Assembly: GCA_006226595.1 (NCBI GenBank)
Contig: SBGP01000087.1
Location: forward strand, 24,124-88,123
Length of the DNA: 64,000 nt
DNA from: Deltaproteobacteria bacterium
Lineage (GTDB): Bacteria > Myxococcota_A > UBA796 > GCA-2862545
Reading direction: 5' to 3'
In this document: positions 10,125 to 17,990 of the stretch, piece after piece
Numbering within the stretch: the first letter of the stretch is position 1
How the letters are laid out: every line of letters begins with the position of its first letter
The notes under the pieces: generated by a model
Databases searched by the model: none
The model's input: only the letters and a program-made list of their open reading frames with translations
What the model was told of the DNA's origin: nothing
Position numbers and translations under genes: made by a program

Positions 10125-10906
10125 CCCGCGTGGTAGCGGCGCGCCCACTCGACACTCACCGCGTCCGCTTGCCTCTCGAGGGCCGCTTCGCGTAGGCCCA
10201 CACCGGAAGCACCCTCGATGCCGAGCCAGCGAAGGGCCTCGCGCACGCACACCGCGCGGTTGCGAACGAGGCGCTCGTACGAGAACGCGAGCACCTCCCG
10301 GCCGTCGAGGTGGTCGTCCCACCATCGCTCGTCCCGGTCGATGGCGACGAGGCGACGGTTGATGGCTGCCCGCGAGTAGCGCGGTGCGACGCGCGTCGCG
10401 TCCTGATGGGAGGCCCAGCGACCGGTCTGCAGGGCACGCTCCCACGAGATGGCCTGAGCCAGGCGGTCCTCGCGGTGGATGCGGATCCACCGCACCGGTC
10501 CGTGCCGCTCTTCGAGGCCATGCGCGGCGAACCACTGGCGGTGGTGATGCGCGTGCAGCTTCATGCCGAACCAGCCGTCGGCGCCCGTTCGCCGGTCCAT
10601 GACCCGCGCGAGGTGCTCGTCGAGACGCTCCTCGTCCCAGCCGAGGCGACCGATCAGCGCGAGCCCCGCGCCGCTCAGCATGCGGTGTCGCACCACGCTG
10701 GTCCACGAGCCGAGGCGGACTTCCCAGTCGCGTAGCTGCATCGGATTCAAGTACTCCTTGGGCGCGCCGGCGAGGCCTGTGTCCCAGAGCGACCGACACA
10801 GCAGGGTCGAGCCCGTTCGCGGCGTGGACGCGACCACGTACATCCGGCGGGGCCGAGCGGTCGGTGGCAGGTCGTAGGCTTGGCCGTTTCGGGGGTCGAG
10901 GAGCAT
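10118..10906 (-). CDS. Stf0-type sulfotransferase
   Basis: A 262-residue protein of the PAPS-dependent sulfotransferase fold, closest in pattern to the Stf0 trehalose 2-sulfotransferase family. The 5'-phosphosulfate-binding loop is seen near the N-terminus as STPRTGSTLLCRSL, followed by AGAPKEYLNP, which is characteristic of Stf0. A second PAPS-contacting part is likely in the stretch after REDRLAQAISW (family knowledge). The ATG at 10906 fits the family N-terminus; extensions upstream are unlike coding sequence. The acceptor is unknown; a sulfated glycolipid or saccharide of the envelope would fit the family. It is an isolated leftward gene with TACCCT 8 nt before the ATG. Confidence 0.8.
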   Translation of the reverse strand: MLLDPRNGQAYDLPPTARPRRMYVVASTPRTGSTLLCRSLWDTGLAGAPKEYLNPMQLRDWEVRLGSWTSVVRHRMLSGAGLALIGRLGWDEERLDEHLARVMDRRTGADGWFGMKLHAHHHRQWFAAHGLEERHGPVRWIRIHREDRLAQAISWERALQTGRWASHQDATRVAPRYSRAAINRRLVAIDRDERWWDDHLDGREVLAFSYERLVRNRAVCVREALRWLGIEGASGVGLREAALERQADAVSVEWARRYHAGE

Positions 10907-11015
10907 GGCCCGCCAGGGTACACCGGCGGCGCGCGAGCACTGTGCAAAGAGCTGCTTCACGCACCGCTGATCGGCCTCGCGCCTGCTAGTCTGCGCCATC
11001 AACCTCGGAGCCCTC

Positions 11016-12443
11016 ATGCCCCGCCTGCTCGCCCTCGCGCTGCTGCTTCCGACCACCGCCTCCGCCGGTGGCTACTTCTTCTCCGACTCCGGCATCGTCG
11101 CCCTGTCCCGCGGCGGTGCGTGGGTTGCGGGTGCCGACAACCAGTTCGCCCAGCGCTACAACCCGGCGGGTCTGATTCGCGTCGAGCGGCCGACCGTGAA
11201 CCTCGGCTGGGCGGGCGTGAACCAGTCGGTGCGCTTCGAGGCGCGCGATGAGGACAACCGCCCGGCCGAGAGCTGCGCGGACGAGAACGGCGAATTGATC
11301 GAGTGCGACCCGGTGATCAACCAGGCCGCGCCGTTCAGCGTGCCGCAGATCGGCTTCGCCATGCCGATTGGCGAGGACTTCGGCTTTGCCTTCGGTATGC
11401 ACTCGCCCTTTGCGCCGTCCTACGCCTACGACCACGAAGGCGCCCAGCGCTATGCGGTCAAGGACTCCGAGATCTACCAGTTCGCGTTCGGGCCGAGCCT
11501 GGCGTGGCGTCCGCATCCCTTCCTGACCATCGGTGTCGGCCTCAATGTGCAGATGTTCTGGGTCGAGCAGACCCTCGACCTGACCACCTTCGGCCGCGCC
11601 GATCCGGACAACGACGTGGGCATCCAGCTCAACGCGGGTGACTTCTTCACCCCCGGCTTCGACGTGGGCGTGCTCATCGAGCCCGTGGACCAGGTCACCA
11701 TCGGCCTGTCGTTCACGCCGGGCTCCAGGTACAACGCGGACGGCAGCGTCGGCATCGACTTCACCGGCAACACCCTCGACCTCGGCACCTACCAGGACGG
11801 CCGCTGCGAGATGGACCCGAACCGCGCCGAGACCGACCCGGGCTGTCAGTCCGACGACGGCATCACCCTCGCGATCAAGCTGCCCGCGGTCATTCGTGCC
11901 GGTGTCGCCGTGCGCCCGGTCGAGGAGCTCGAGATCGAGGTCGCCTTCGTGTACCAGGATTGGTCCTCGATGGACGACCTGGTCGTCGATGACGTGGACA
12001 TCACCATCGATGCGCCGCTCGTCGGGGAGACCAGGGTGGACCGGCAGTTCGTGATCCCCCAGGAACTCAAGGACACCTTCTCGCTGCGTCTTGGCGGCCA
12101 GTACCGCATCAGTGACGCCCTCGAGGTTCGGGCCGGCGGCTTCTACGAGCCCGCGGCCGTCGACCCCGCGCACATCACCGTGAGCCTGGTCGATGCCGAC
12201 AAGATCCAGGTCGGTGGCGGCGGCAGCTTCTACATCAAGGACGAGGCGCTGCGCATCGACCTCGCGGGCGCGGGCATCTTCCTCAACGAGGTCGACGTCA
12301 CCGACTCCGCCATTGCGCTGCAGAACGCGCTCGACCCGGACAACACGCAGATCGTCGGCAACGGCACCTACACGTCGAGTGGCTGGATCGTCGGCCTCCA
12401 GGCCAGCTACGCCTTCGGCGAGCGCAAGCGCGACGAGCGCTGA
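11016..12443 (+). CDS. FadL/OmpP1/TodX-type outer-membrane hydrophobic-compound transporter
   Basis: A 475-residue outer-membrane beta-barrel of the OmpP1/FadL/TodX family, which takes up long-chain fatty acids or other hydrophobic molecules. A Sec signal peptide ends around TASA (cleavage before GGYFF). The mature start GGYFFSDSG...LSRGGAWVAGADN...YNPAGL is the family hallmark (N-terminal hatch and NPAGL). Alternating beta strands run to the C-terminus. The start ATG at 11016 has CTCGGAG upstream and a -10-like TAGTCT at 10987-10992. The neighbouring TetR gene (13190 leftward) could regulate lipid metabolism, but a link is inference. Substrate is not predictable from sequence alone. Confidence 0.92.
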   Translation: MPRLLALALLLPTTASAGGYFFSDSGIVALSRGGAWVAGADNQFAQRYNPAGLIRVERPTVNLGWAGVNQSVRFEARDEDNRPAESCADENGELIECDPVINQAAPFSVPQIGFAMPIGEDFGFAFGMHSPFAPSYAYDHEGAQRYAVKDSEIYQFAFGPSLAWRPHPFLTIGVGLNVQMFWVEQTLDLTTFGRADPDNDVGIQLNAGDFFTPGFDVGVLIEPVDQVTIGLSFTPGSRYNADGSVGIDFTGNTLDLGTYQDGRCEMDPNRAETDPGCQSDDGITLAIKLPAVIRAGVAVRPVEELEIEVAFVYQDWSSMDDLVVDDVDITIDAPLVGETRVDRQFVIPQELKDTFSLRLGGQYRISDALEVRAGGFYEPAAVDPAHITVSLVDADKIQVGGGGSFYIKDEALRIDLAGAGIFLNEVDVTDSAIALQNALDPDNTQIVGNGTYTSSGWIVGLQASYAFGERKRDER

Positions 12444-12494
12444 TCGACAGCGTTCGTAAGCGACGACCCGGGGTGTCCGCGCCATGCTGCGTGC

Positions 12495-12602
12495 ATGAGC
12501 CTGACACCCACCCAGATCATCACTGCACGCCAGGTGCTCGGCATCGCGATCATCGCGGCGCTGGCCCTGGCGCGCCTGCACCGGGACCTCGGCCTGTTCT
12601 GA
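12495..12602 (+). CDS. Possible 35-aa hydrophobic peptide
   Basis: An ATG-started frame of 35 residues (MSLTPTQIITARQVLG...) with a single hydrophobic segment (IAIIAALALA) and a charged end. There is no convincing ribosome-binding site and no family match that I recognise. It lies in the 160-nt space between the FadL-type gene and the convergent TetR gene. It may be a small membrane protein or chance; the start motif and lack of stops are the only support. Confidence 0.25.
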   Translation: MSLTPTQIITARQVLGIAIIAALALARLHRDLGLF

Positions 12603-12605
12603 CCG

Positions 12606-13190
12606 TCAGCCGCGGAGCAGTCCGCTGCTGATCAGCGCGAGCAGCTCGCCGACGAGGGCCGAGACCGCCACGTCTTCGCCGTACAGCCGAGCCTGGAACA
12701 CGGGCTCCTTGAGCAGACCGAGCAGGCACCACGCGAGCAGGCGCGTGTCGCCGTCGCGAACGACGCCCAGCTGCTGGCCCGTGCGCAGCGCGGTCTCGAT
12801 GCGCTCCGTGGCGCCGCTGTAGAACTCGCGCAGCAGCTCGTCGCCCTCGGCGTCGATGCCCGCGGCCTCCGAGAACAGCACGCGAAGCACGTCCTCGGCC
12901 ATGATCCCGCGCACGATGCGCTCGACGTTGTCGCGCACCTGGCTCGGGATGTCGCGGGTCACGTCGATCGGCTCGATGACGCCGGTCACTTCGCCCATCA
13001 TCGTCTCGAGCACCGCCGCGAACACTTCGCGCTTGCTGTCGAAGTAGTTGTAGAAGGTGCCGCGGCTGCAGCCAACCCGGTCGACGATGTCGGAGATGCC
13101 GGTCTGGTGGTACCCGAGCTCGGCAAACACCGCGCGGGAGGCGGTGAGGAGCTCGGCTCGTCGCTCGTCGGGGGGGAGAACGCGTCGCAT
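12606..13190 (-). CDS. TetR-family transcriptional regulator
   Basis: A 194-residue TetR-type repressor. The N-terminal DNA-binding domain has the helix-turn-helix at about residues 28-58 (TGISDIVDRVGCSRGTFYNYFDSKREVF), with the family-typical GTFYNYF recognition-helix end. The remaining helices form a ligand-binding domain with no identifiable ligand. The ATG at 13190 begins MRRVLPPDERRAELL, normal for the family. An inverted repeat with 7-bp arms overlaps this ATG and may be its own operator. It lies 19 nt behind the Asp/Thr-repeat lipoprotein gene and could be co-transcribed. Targets may include the convergent FadL-type porin, but nothing in the sequence proves that. Confidence 0.92.
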   Translation of the reverse strand: MRRVLPPDERRAELLTASRAVFAELGYHQTGISDIVDRVGCSRGTFYNYFDSKREVFAAVLETMMGEVTGVIEPIDVTRDIPSQVRDNVERIVRGIMAEDVLRVLFSEAAGIDAEGDELLREFYSGATERIETALRTGQQLGVVRDGDTRLLAWCLLGLLKEPVFQARLYGEDVAVSALVGELLALISSGLLRG

Positions 13191-13209
13191 CGCGCGTGTG
13201 TAGCGCGAT
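13189..13209. promoter_or_regulatory. Inverted repeat overlapping the TetR start codon
   Basis: ATCGCGC and GCGCGAT are perfect 7-bp arms around a 7-nt spacer. The left arm reaches into the ATG of the TetR gene and the right arm abuts the stop of the upstream lipoprotein gene. It could be an autoregulatory operator or a weak terminator. Confidence 0.4.
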
Positions 13210-13830
13210 CTACTGGAGCGTGCCGCTCGCGGTGCCCCGGTAGTCCTGCCCGGTGAACTGCCCGCCGACGCGACCATCCCAGGTGTAGGTGAAGTCGCCC
13301 TGGCCAGCGCTGCCCGTGACCGTGTGTGTACGCATGCCGTTGCGGCCGTCGTCGACGGTGACCTCCCCGGTGATGGTCGCGCTGCCCATCTGTCCGACGA
13401 AGGTGATCGGCCACTCGCCAAAGAACTCGCCGGCGCACAGGCCGTCGCCGAGCATGGTCCCGTCGCCATACACCCAGTGGGTCATCTCGCCGGTGCACAC
13501 GGTGTTGAACTGGGCCTCGAAGATCACGTCTCCGACGTACACGTACAGCGGGTCGGTGTCCGTGTCGGTATCGGTGTCGGTGTCCGCGTCGGTGTCAGCG
13601 TCCGCGTCGGTGTCCGCGTCCGCGTCGGTGTCCGCGTCGGCGTCCGTATCCGCGTCGGCATCCGTGTCGGCGTCGGCATCGGTATCTGCGTCGACGTCGC
13701 TGTCTGCGTCGGTGTCGCTGTCTGCGTCGGTGTCGGTGTCGGTCTCGACGACCGCGTCGTCCTCGGCCTCGACGGTGGCTCCGGTCACGCAGCCCGAGAG
13801 GAGGAAGAGCAGGGTGGAACGGGGAAGCAT
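13210..13830 (-). CDS. Lipoprotein with long Asp/Thr/Ala repeat linker
   Basis: A 206-residue lipoprotein with signal peptide MLPRSTLLFLLSGC (Cys14). After an acidic segment, residues about 30-95 are an almost pure repeat of Asp alternating with Thr, Ala or Ser (DADTDADADTDA), then a compact domain of ~110 residues rich in Gly, Thr and aromatic residues with two Cys. The repeat is an extended acidic stalk typical of myxobacterial surface lipoproteins and probably binds cations; this is inference. The C-terminal domain is not recognised. ATG at 13830 has AGGAG 6-7 nt upstream, and a TTGACA -35 box lies further up. The DNA repeat could change length by slippage in steps of whole codons. Confidence 0.82.
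   Translation of the reverse strand: MLPRSTLLFLLSGCVTGATVEAEDDAVVETDTDTDADSDTDADSDVDADTDADADTDADADTDADADTDADADTDADADTDADTDTDTDTDTDPLYVYVGDVIFEAQFNTVCTGEMTHWVYGDGTMLGDGLCAGEFFGEWPITFVGQMGSATITGEVTVDDGRNGMRTHTVTGSAGQGDFTYTWDGRVGGQFTGQDYRGTASGTLQ
13558..13747. repeat. Low-complexity hexanucleotide-like repeat inside the lipoprotein gene
   Basis: About 190 bp built from GTCGGT/GTCCGC-type hexamers on the plus strand, encoding the alternating Asp-X stalk on the minus strand. Codons vary (GTCGGT, GTCCGC, GTCGGC), so the repeat is partly degenerate at DNA level while the protein pattern is kept. Confidence 0.85.
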
Positions 13831-13851
13831 GGCGAACTCCTGAAGGCTCGC

Positions 13852-13880
13852 AACCTGCCCGACCGTTGCCCGATTGTCAA
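13852..13880 (-). promoter_or_regulatory. Promoter for the Asp/Thr-repeat lipoprotein gene
   Basis: A consensus -35 box TTGACA (13880-13875, minus strand) is followed 17 nt later by CAGGTT (13857-13852), a weak -10. Transcription would start about 15 nt before the ATG at 13830, leaving room for the SD. Confidence 0.5.
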
Positions 13881-13889
13881 CAACGCGAC

Positions 13890-13923
13890 GGCTGCGGCCT
13901 GCGTCGCATGCGGTTCCGCAGCC
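13890..13923 (-). terminator. Hairpin downstream of the propeller lipoprotein gene
   Basis: GGCTGCGG and CCGCAGCC form a perfect 8-bp outer stem 11 nt after the stop of the leftward gene ending at 13935. The loop is 18 nt and itself partly self-complementary. A short T-containing stretch follows in the leftward direction. Confidence 0.5.
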
Positions 13924-13934
13924 GTGAACGAACG

Positions 13935-15011
13935 CTACTGCGCGGCGATGCGAATCAGCTCGTGCGCGACCTGGTCGACGACGTAGACATCGCCGGTGAC
14001 CGGGTCGATGTCGAGGCCGCCGAGGGCGTCGGGGCGGCCGGTCGGCAGCCAGTCGACGAGCTCGCCGTCGAGGGTCAGCGCGAAGACGATGCCCGTGGCC
14101 CGGTCGGTGACCCACATCAGGCCGTCGTGGATCTCGAGACCGCTGGGCTGCGTCAGCGCGAGGCTGTCGACCGTGGGTACGCCGTCCTCGTCGAGGACGG
14201 GGTCGAGCGCGCCGTGCGCGAAGGTCTCGGTGTTGCCGCCCGCGAAGCCGGCCATCTCGGCGCCGTCGTAGTTCGGGCCGATGCTGCCGCTGCGGGTCGC
14301 GGTGTTCGGGTCGAAGCGGCTGATCGCGGCGCCGTTGGCGACATAGAGCACGCCGTCGAGCATGTCGACGTGGTTCGGGGTGCCCTTGTCGTGGTGAATC
14401 AGGCCCTCGGCGTAGCGGTGGATGATGCCGTCGCTGTGGTCCGAGCCGCCGTAGCCGTGGTCGAGTCCGAAGTCGTAGCGGGTCAGGCTCTCGTTCGCGC
14501 CGTCGACGACCCAGTACACGTTGGCGCTCTCCCACGCGATGCCGCCGCCGTTCGGCGAGTTGTGCAGCATGTCGAGGTGCCCGGAATGCCCGGCGTCGAA
14601 CATGTCGCTGTCGTCCCACAGCGTCGGGCCCATGAAGTCCGCAGGGGTCATGCTCTGGGTGACTTCGTCCGTGTCCTGGGCCGTGGCGAAGTTCCCGAAG
14701 TCCGAGAACGCCAGGGACGAGGGGCTCGCGAGGAAGTGGTCCGAGCCCATGGAGTAGAAGTGCTCGGCGACGCCGTCGGTGACTCGCACGATGGAGTTGT
14801 CGGCCATGTTCGTGACCCACAGCTGCGACGGGTTGCGCGGGTTCACGGCGACGTCCGTGGGGGCGTTCAGGCCGTCGGCGTCGGTGGCGAGGACCGTCAG
14901 GGTGACCGCATCGGGGGTGTGGCTTCCGTTGCCGAGCACGGAGAGTCCGATGGGCTCACCCTCGGTACAGGCAGCGAGGAGCAGGGGACCGACGAGAACG
15001 AGCGCGCGCAT
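13935..15011 (-). CDS. Lipoprotein with NHL/SMP-30-like beta-propeller
   Basis: A 358-residue lipoprotein: signal peptide MRALVLVGPLLLAAC (Cys15), then repeating four-stranded blade signatures such as NAPTDVAVNPRNPSQLWVTNMADNSIVRV, HVDMLDGVLYVANGAAISRF and LGGLDIDPVTGDVYVVDQVAHELIRI. This is a beta-propeller of the NHL/gluconolactonase type, usually a binding platform or a lactonase; I see no clear metal-site residues that would support enzymatic activity. GGAG lies 5 nt before the ATG at 15011. The DNA is transcribed leftward ahead of the Asp/Thr-repeat lipoprotein gene, and a hairpin ends it. A related propeller lipoprotein occurs at 37.5 kb. Confidence 0.85.
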   Translation of the reverse strand: MRALVLVGPLLLAACTEGEPIGLSVLGNGSHTPDAVTLTVLATDADGLNAPTDVAVNPRNPSQLWVTNMADNSIVRVTDGVAEHFYSMGSDHFLASPSSLAFSDFGNFATAQDTDEVTQSMTPADFMGPTLWDDSDMFDAGHSGHLDMLHNSPNGGGIAWESANVYWVVDGANESLTRYDFGLDHGYGGSDHSDGIIHRYAEGLIHHDKGTPNHVDMLDGVLYVANGAAISRFDPNTATRSGSIGPNYDGAEMAGFAGGNTETFAHGALDPVLDEDGVPTVDSLALTQPSGLEIHDGLMWVTDRATGIVFALTLDGELVDWLPTGRPDALGGLDIDPVTGDVYVVDQVAHELIRIAAQ

Positions 15012-15109
15012 GGAGACTCCGGGAAGGGCCCCATTTGCCCGCCATGGGGTCGATTCGCAAGGACTCGTCGCCCCTTTGACAAACGTGAACAAACGGTGCC
15101 GCCGGCGTT

Positions 15110-15796
15110 TCACCGCCGTTGGATCGTGTAGATCGCGCCTGCCCAGTCAAAGAGGTGCCGTGGGCCGCGGGCGGCAATGTGCGTACGCAAGCTCCATGCG
15201 AATCCGCCGGCCTCGACCTCGGCCTCGCTTCCACTGTCGACCACGGTGCTCGCCTGTGCGTCCGCGAACACCAGCGACTGGAAGGCCTCGCCGTCGCTGC
15301 ACACCAGCAGGTCGTCGCCGGAGGTCACCCGCCACGGCTCGGCCGCGGCTTCTTCGCTGCCGTCGACGCGATGCAGGAGCAGGGGGCCCTGGTCGTCGGC
15401 GAGAACGAGACGGAACTCGCCGCGCTGGCTGCCGAGCACCTCGAGCCAGCCGCTCACCTCGCGACCATCCGCCGGAAGGGCGTCGAGCTGGGGGCCTTCG
15501 TCGACGCACAGCTCCACGGAGAGCACGCTTCCACCGGTCTCCTCGATGGCGAAGGCTGCGGGGCAGGTCGCGTCGTACGCGACGAGGGTGCCAGCGAACG
15601 CGTGCAGGAGCGGGTCGTTCACACCCGCGCGAAAGTCGTGGAGCGTCTGGCCGTCGACGTCGACGAGCGCCCGGGTCCACTCGGCGAGCTCGGGAGTTTC
15701 CGTGCACGGGTCGACGACGACCGGGTCCCCCGTGTCGGTCTCGGAGTCGACCTCGGTCCCGGCACAGGCGACGAGCAGGAGCAGCAGGGGACGCAT
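15110..15796 (-). CDS. Lipoprotein of unknown function
   Basis: A 228-residue lipoprotein with signal peptide MRPLLLLLVAC (Cys11) and a short Asp/Thr linker. The mature part has five or so further cysteines (DPCTETPEL, DATCPAAF, VELCVDEG, LLVCSDGE) and is beta-rich with LVLADDQGPLLLHRVDG and GGFAWSLRTH. I do not recognise the fold. The ATG at 15796 immediately precedes the lipoprotein signal, which fixes the start. It is transcribed leftward with its own ~98-nt gap to the next leftward gene; it may share a transcript with the propeller lipoprotein. Confidence 0.75.
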   Translation of the reverse strand: MRPLLLLLVACAGTEVDSETDTGDPVVVDPCTETPELAEWTRALVDVDGQTLHDFRAGVNDPLLHAFAGTLVAYDATCPAAFAIEETGGSVLSVELCVDEGPQLDALPADGREVSGWLEVLGSQRGEFRLVLADDQGPLLLHRVDGSEEAAAEPWRVTSGDDLLVCSDGEAFQSLVFADAQASTVVDSGSEAEVEAGGFAWSLRTHIAARGPRHLFDWAGAIYTIQRR

Positions 15797-15871
15797 GGCG
15801 CCCGTATATCGAGCCCGCGCGCGGCCTGCCCGGTGCCTTGCCATCTGCGCCGAGGGCCTCTATGGAGCCGC

Positions 15872-16342
15872 ATGCACGCAGCCCAACGACTCGCAGAGCT
15901 CCTCGAAGCCAGCGGACGGCCGGTTCGCTGGATGGACCACGCCTACGCCGACACCGCGGACTCGGTCGCAGAGGCACGCGGCACGCCGGTGGACATGGGC
16001 GGCAAGTCCCTCGTGTTCAAGCTGCCGGACGGCTTCGCGCTGTTCGTGCTCTCCGGGGCTCGGCGGATCGACAGCAAGGCGATTCGCGGCCGCTTCGGCG
16101 GCAAGCTGCGCTTCGCGACGCGTGAAGAGCTCCACGCGCTCACCGGGCTCGTTCCCGGGTGTGTGCCACCCTTCGGCCGGCCGCTGTTCGAGCTCGCCCT
16201 CTACGTGGACCAGGCCACCGCGGATCGGGACGTCATCGCGTTCTCCGCGGCGAGCCACACGCGCTCGGCACAGATGGCGACGGCCGACTACCTGGCGATT
16301 GCCAAGCCGTCGGCCGTATTCTCGTTCAGTCGCGAGGACTAG
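15872..16342 (+). CDS. YbaK/EbsC-family aminoacyl-tRNA deacylase
   Basis: A 156-residue single-domain protein of the YbaK/prolyl-tRNA synthetase editing-domain family, which hydrolyses misacylated tRNA in trans. The conserved lysine needed for activity in this family is seen as K45 in MGGKSLVFKL, followed by VLSGARRIDSKAIR, the FATREELHALTGLVPGCVPPFG segment and NAxS-like C-terminal strand ASHTRSAQM. Length matches the family (about 155). ATG at 15872 has GGAG close upstream. It stands alone, divergent from a lipoprotein gene, and its stop is 3 nt from that of the convergent COG3581 gene. Which tRNA it edits cannot be told. Confidence 0.88.
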   Translation: MHAAQRLAELLEASGRPVRWMDHAYADTADSVAEARGTPVDMGGKSLVFKLPDGFALFVLSGARRIDSKAIRGRFGGKLRFATREELHALTGLVPGCVPPFGRPLFELALYVDQATADRDVIAFSAASHTRSAQMATADYLAIAKPSAVFSFSRED

Positions 16343-16345
16343 CGG

Positions 16346-17932
16346 CTAGACCGCGTACACCAGATTCGCCGCGATGCCGGCTGCCTTGTGGGCCGGGCGC
16401 CAGAACGGGCTCTTGAACCGGCGCTTCTTCGCGAGACGCGCGCGGAAGCTGTCCTCGGTGAGGCCTTGCTCGGACAGCGCCTGCTCGAACTCCTTCTGCG
16501 CCTTCTGCCGGGCCTTGAACAGCATCATCTGCACGCGGCTGTGGGCGTTGACCTCCTGGTCGCCGGTCGTCTCGATCGGCACGAAGATGGCCTCGGGCCA
16601 CTTGGCGGTGACCAGGCTCTGCACCCCGTCGGACACGCCGCTGCTCGGCATGCAGCCGAAGGGCTTCACGCTCACCGTCATGTGGTTGACCTTGTCCTCC
16701 ACGAAGTGGATGAGCTTGCCGACCTCCATGTGGCCCTCGCCGCCGCGCACGTCGTTGTCGTAGTGCTGGCCGGCGAGCTCGGCGATGTGGTCCATGTCGG
16801 GCAGGTGGTAGCGGTGCAGGCCCAGCGCGTTGGCGTACAGCTGGAAGATGCCGCGGACGGCGTAGTAGCCGGCGCGCAGCTGGATCAGCTTCTTGCGGCC
16901 GTCCTTGCCTTCGAGGCCCTTGCGGGCCGCATCGTCGCGCTTGAGCACCATGCGCTTCTTCGTGTCGTGACCGGCTTCCCAGATCATGAACAGCAGCCAG
17001 TTCGTGATGCCCTGGATGTCGACCTCGGCGCCTTCGCGCTCGAGGAACTGCTGCATGTGGTAGTTGCCGTCGCCCTCGGTGGTCATCGCCCAGAACTCGC
17101 CGATCAGGCTGACGACGGGCTTGGGCACCGTGCGGTCGATCTCGACCTGGGCCAGGCGGCGGCGGCAGCGGATCATGGCGCGGACGATGCTCTTCTTCTT
17201 CGCGAAGGACTCGGCGAGGATCTTCTTGCAGTCCTCGAGGGCGGCGTTCGTCGAGCCGGGCACCACCTCGTAGGGGCGCATGCGGTAGCCCTGGATGTTC
17301 ACGACATCCCCCGCGATCAGCGAGCGCACGACGTGCCACGCGAAGTTCGGGTCGATCTTGAGCCCGAGCTCCTTGCCGGTGGCCTGCTGGATGCCGCCGG
17401 CCATCTGGAACGTGAGCACGCGGAAGCCGTCGAAGCCGGCGTCGCGCAAGGCCTTGCGGTACTCGGTCACGTACATGCCGAAGCGGCACGGGCCGCAGCC
17501 GCCCGCGGTGACGAACAGGTAGTTGTCGATGATGTCCTGGGTGGGGACGCCCTGCTCGTCGCGCAGCTTGACCAGGTGCTTCACCAGGTTGCCGACGGTG
17601 AAGTAGGTCGGGGAGCACTGGCCGCGGTTGCCGAACTCCTTGCCGAACTGCAGCGACTCCTGGTCGGGCACGTCGAGGGTCTCGACCTTGTACCCGATGC
17701 CCCGAAGCGCGTGCATGACGAGGTAGTCGTGGGCGAGCGACAGGCCCGACACGAGCAGGGTGGTGTGCTCGCGCTGATCGGCCCAGAACTGCTGCTGCAC
17801 GTTCTCGACGTACTGCTCACGGTTCAGGCCCAGCTTCTTGGCCTCGTCCGCGGCGAAGGCGGACAGCTCGGCGTCGAGCTCGGCCTGCTCCTCGGGAGAG
17901 AGGTCGTCGAAGGGCGCGTTCAGGTCGTCCAT
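16346..17932 (-). CDS. COG3581-type acyl-CoA dehydratase activase-related protein
   Basis: A 528-residue protein resembling the large HGD-D-related proteins (COG3581) that accompany BcrA/BadF-type ATPase activators of 2-hydroxyacyl-CoA dehydratases. Family motifs are visible: FGNRGQCSPTYFTVGNLV, TAGGCGPCRFGMYVTEYRKAL with its CxxC-type cysteines, and SVKPFGCMPSSGVSDGVQ, which suggest an iron-sulfur or Cys-dependent site. The ATG at 17932 is preferred over 17941 because GGAG is 9 nt away from the former but adjacent to the latter. No activase ATPase or dehydratase subunit is nearby, so its partner is elsewhere or it acts differently. A TetR-like palindrome sits in front of it. Confidence 0.8.
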   Translation of the reverse strand: MDDLNAPFDDLSPEEQAELDAELSAFAADEAKKLGLNREQYVENVQQQFWADQREHTTLLVSGLSLAHDYLVMHALRGIGYKVETLDVPDQESLQFGKEFGNRGQCSPTYFTVGNLVKHLVKLRDEQGVPTQDIIDNYLFVTAGGCGPCRFGMYVTEYRKALRDAGFDGFRVLTFQMAGGIQQATGKELGLKIDPNFAWHVVRSLIAGDVVNIQGYRMRPYEVVPGSTNAALEDCKKILAESFAKKKSIVRAMIRCRRRLAQVEIDRTVPKPVVSLIGEFWAMTTEGDGNYHMQQFLEREGAEVDIQGITNWLLFMIWEAGHDTKKRMVLKRDDAARKGLEGKDGRKKLIQLRAGYYAVRGIFQLYANALGLHRYHLPDMDHIAELAGQHYDNDVRGGEGHMEVGKLIHFVEDKVNHMTVSVKPFGCMPSSGVSDGVQSLVTAKWPEAIFVPIETTGDQEVNAHSRVQMMLFKARQKAQKEFEQALSEQGLTEDSFRARLAKKRRFKSPFWRPAHKAAGIAANLVYAV

Positions 17933-17945
17933 GGGCAGCATCTCC

Positions 17946-17969
17946 GTGACTGACTGACGTGTCAGTCAC
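17946..17969. promoter_or_regulatory. TetR-type operator-like palindrome
   Basis: TGACTGAC-GT-GTCAGTCA (17951-17968) is a perfect 8-2-8 palindrome, and the overlapping GTGACTGAC...GTCAGTCAC gives 9-bp arms with a 6-nt spacer. It lies 14-37 nt before the COG3581 start and about 20 nt before the divergent membrane-protein start. Shape and size match TetR-family operators; which regulator binds is unknown. Confidence 0.6.
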
Positions 17970-17990
17970 TGTAGCGCGGCGGAGGAGCGC

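Noticed and set aside
13289..13843. Plus-strand frame made of repeated Ser-Val-Ser-Ala
   Set aside because: It is the antisense of the Asp/Thr repeat lipoprotein, which has a promoter, SD and lipobox.
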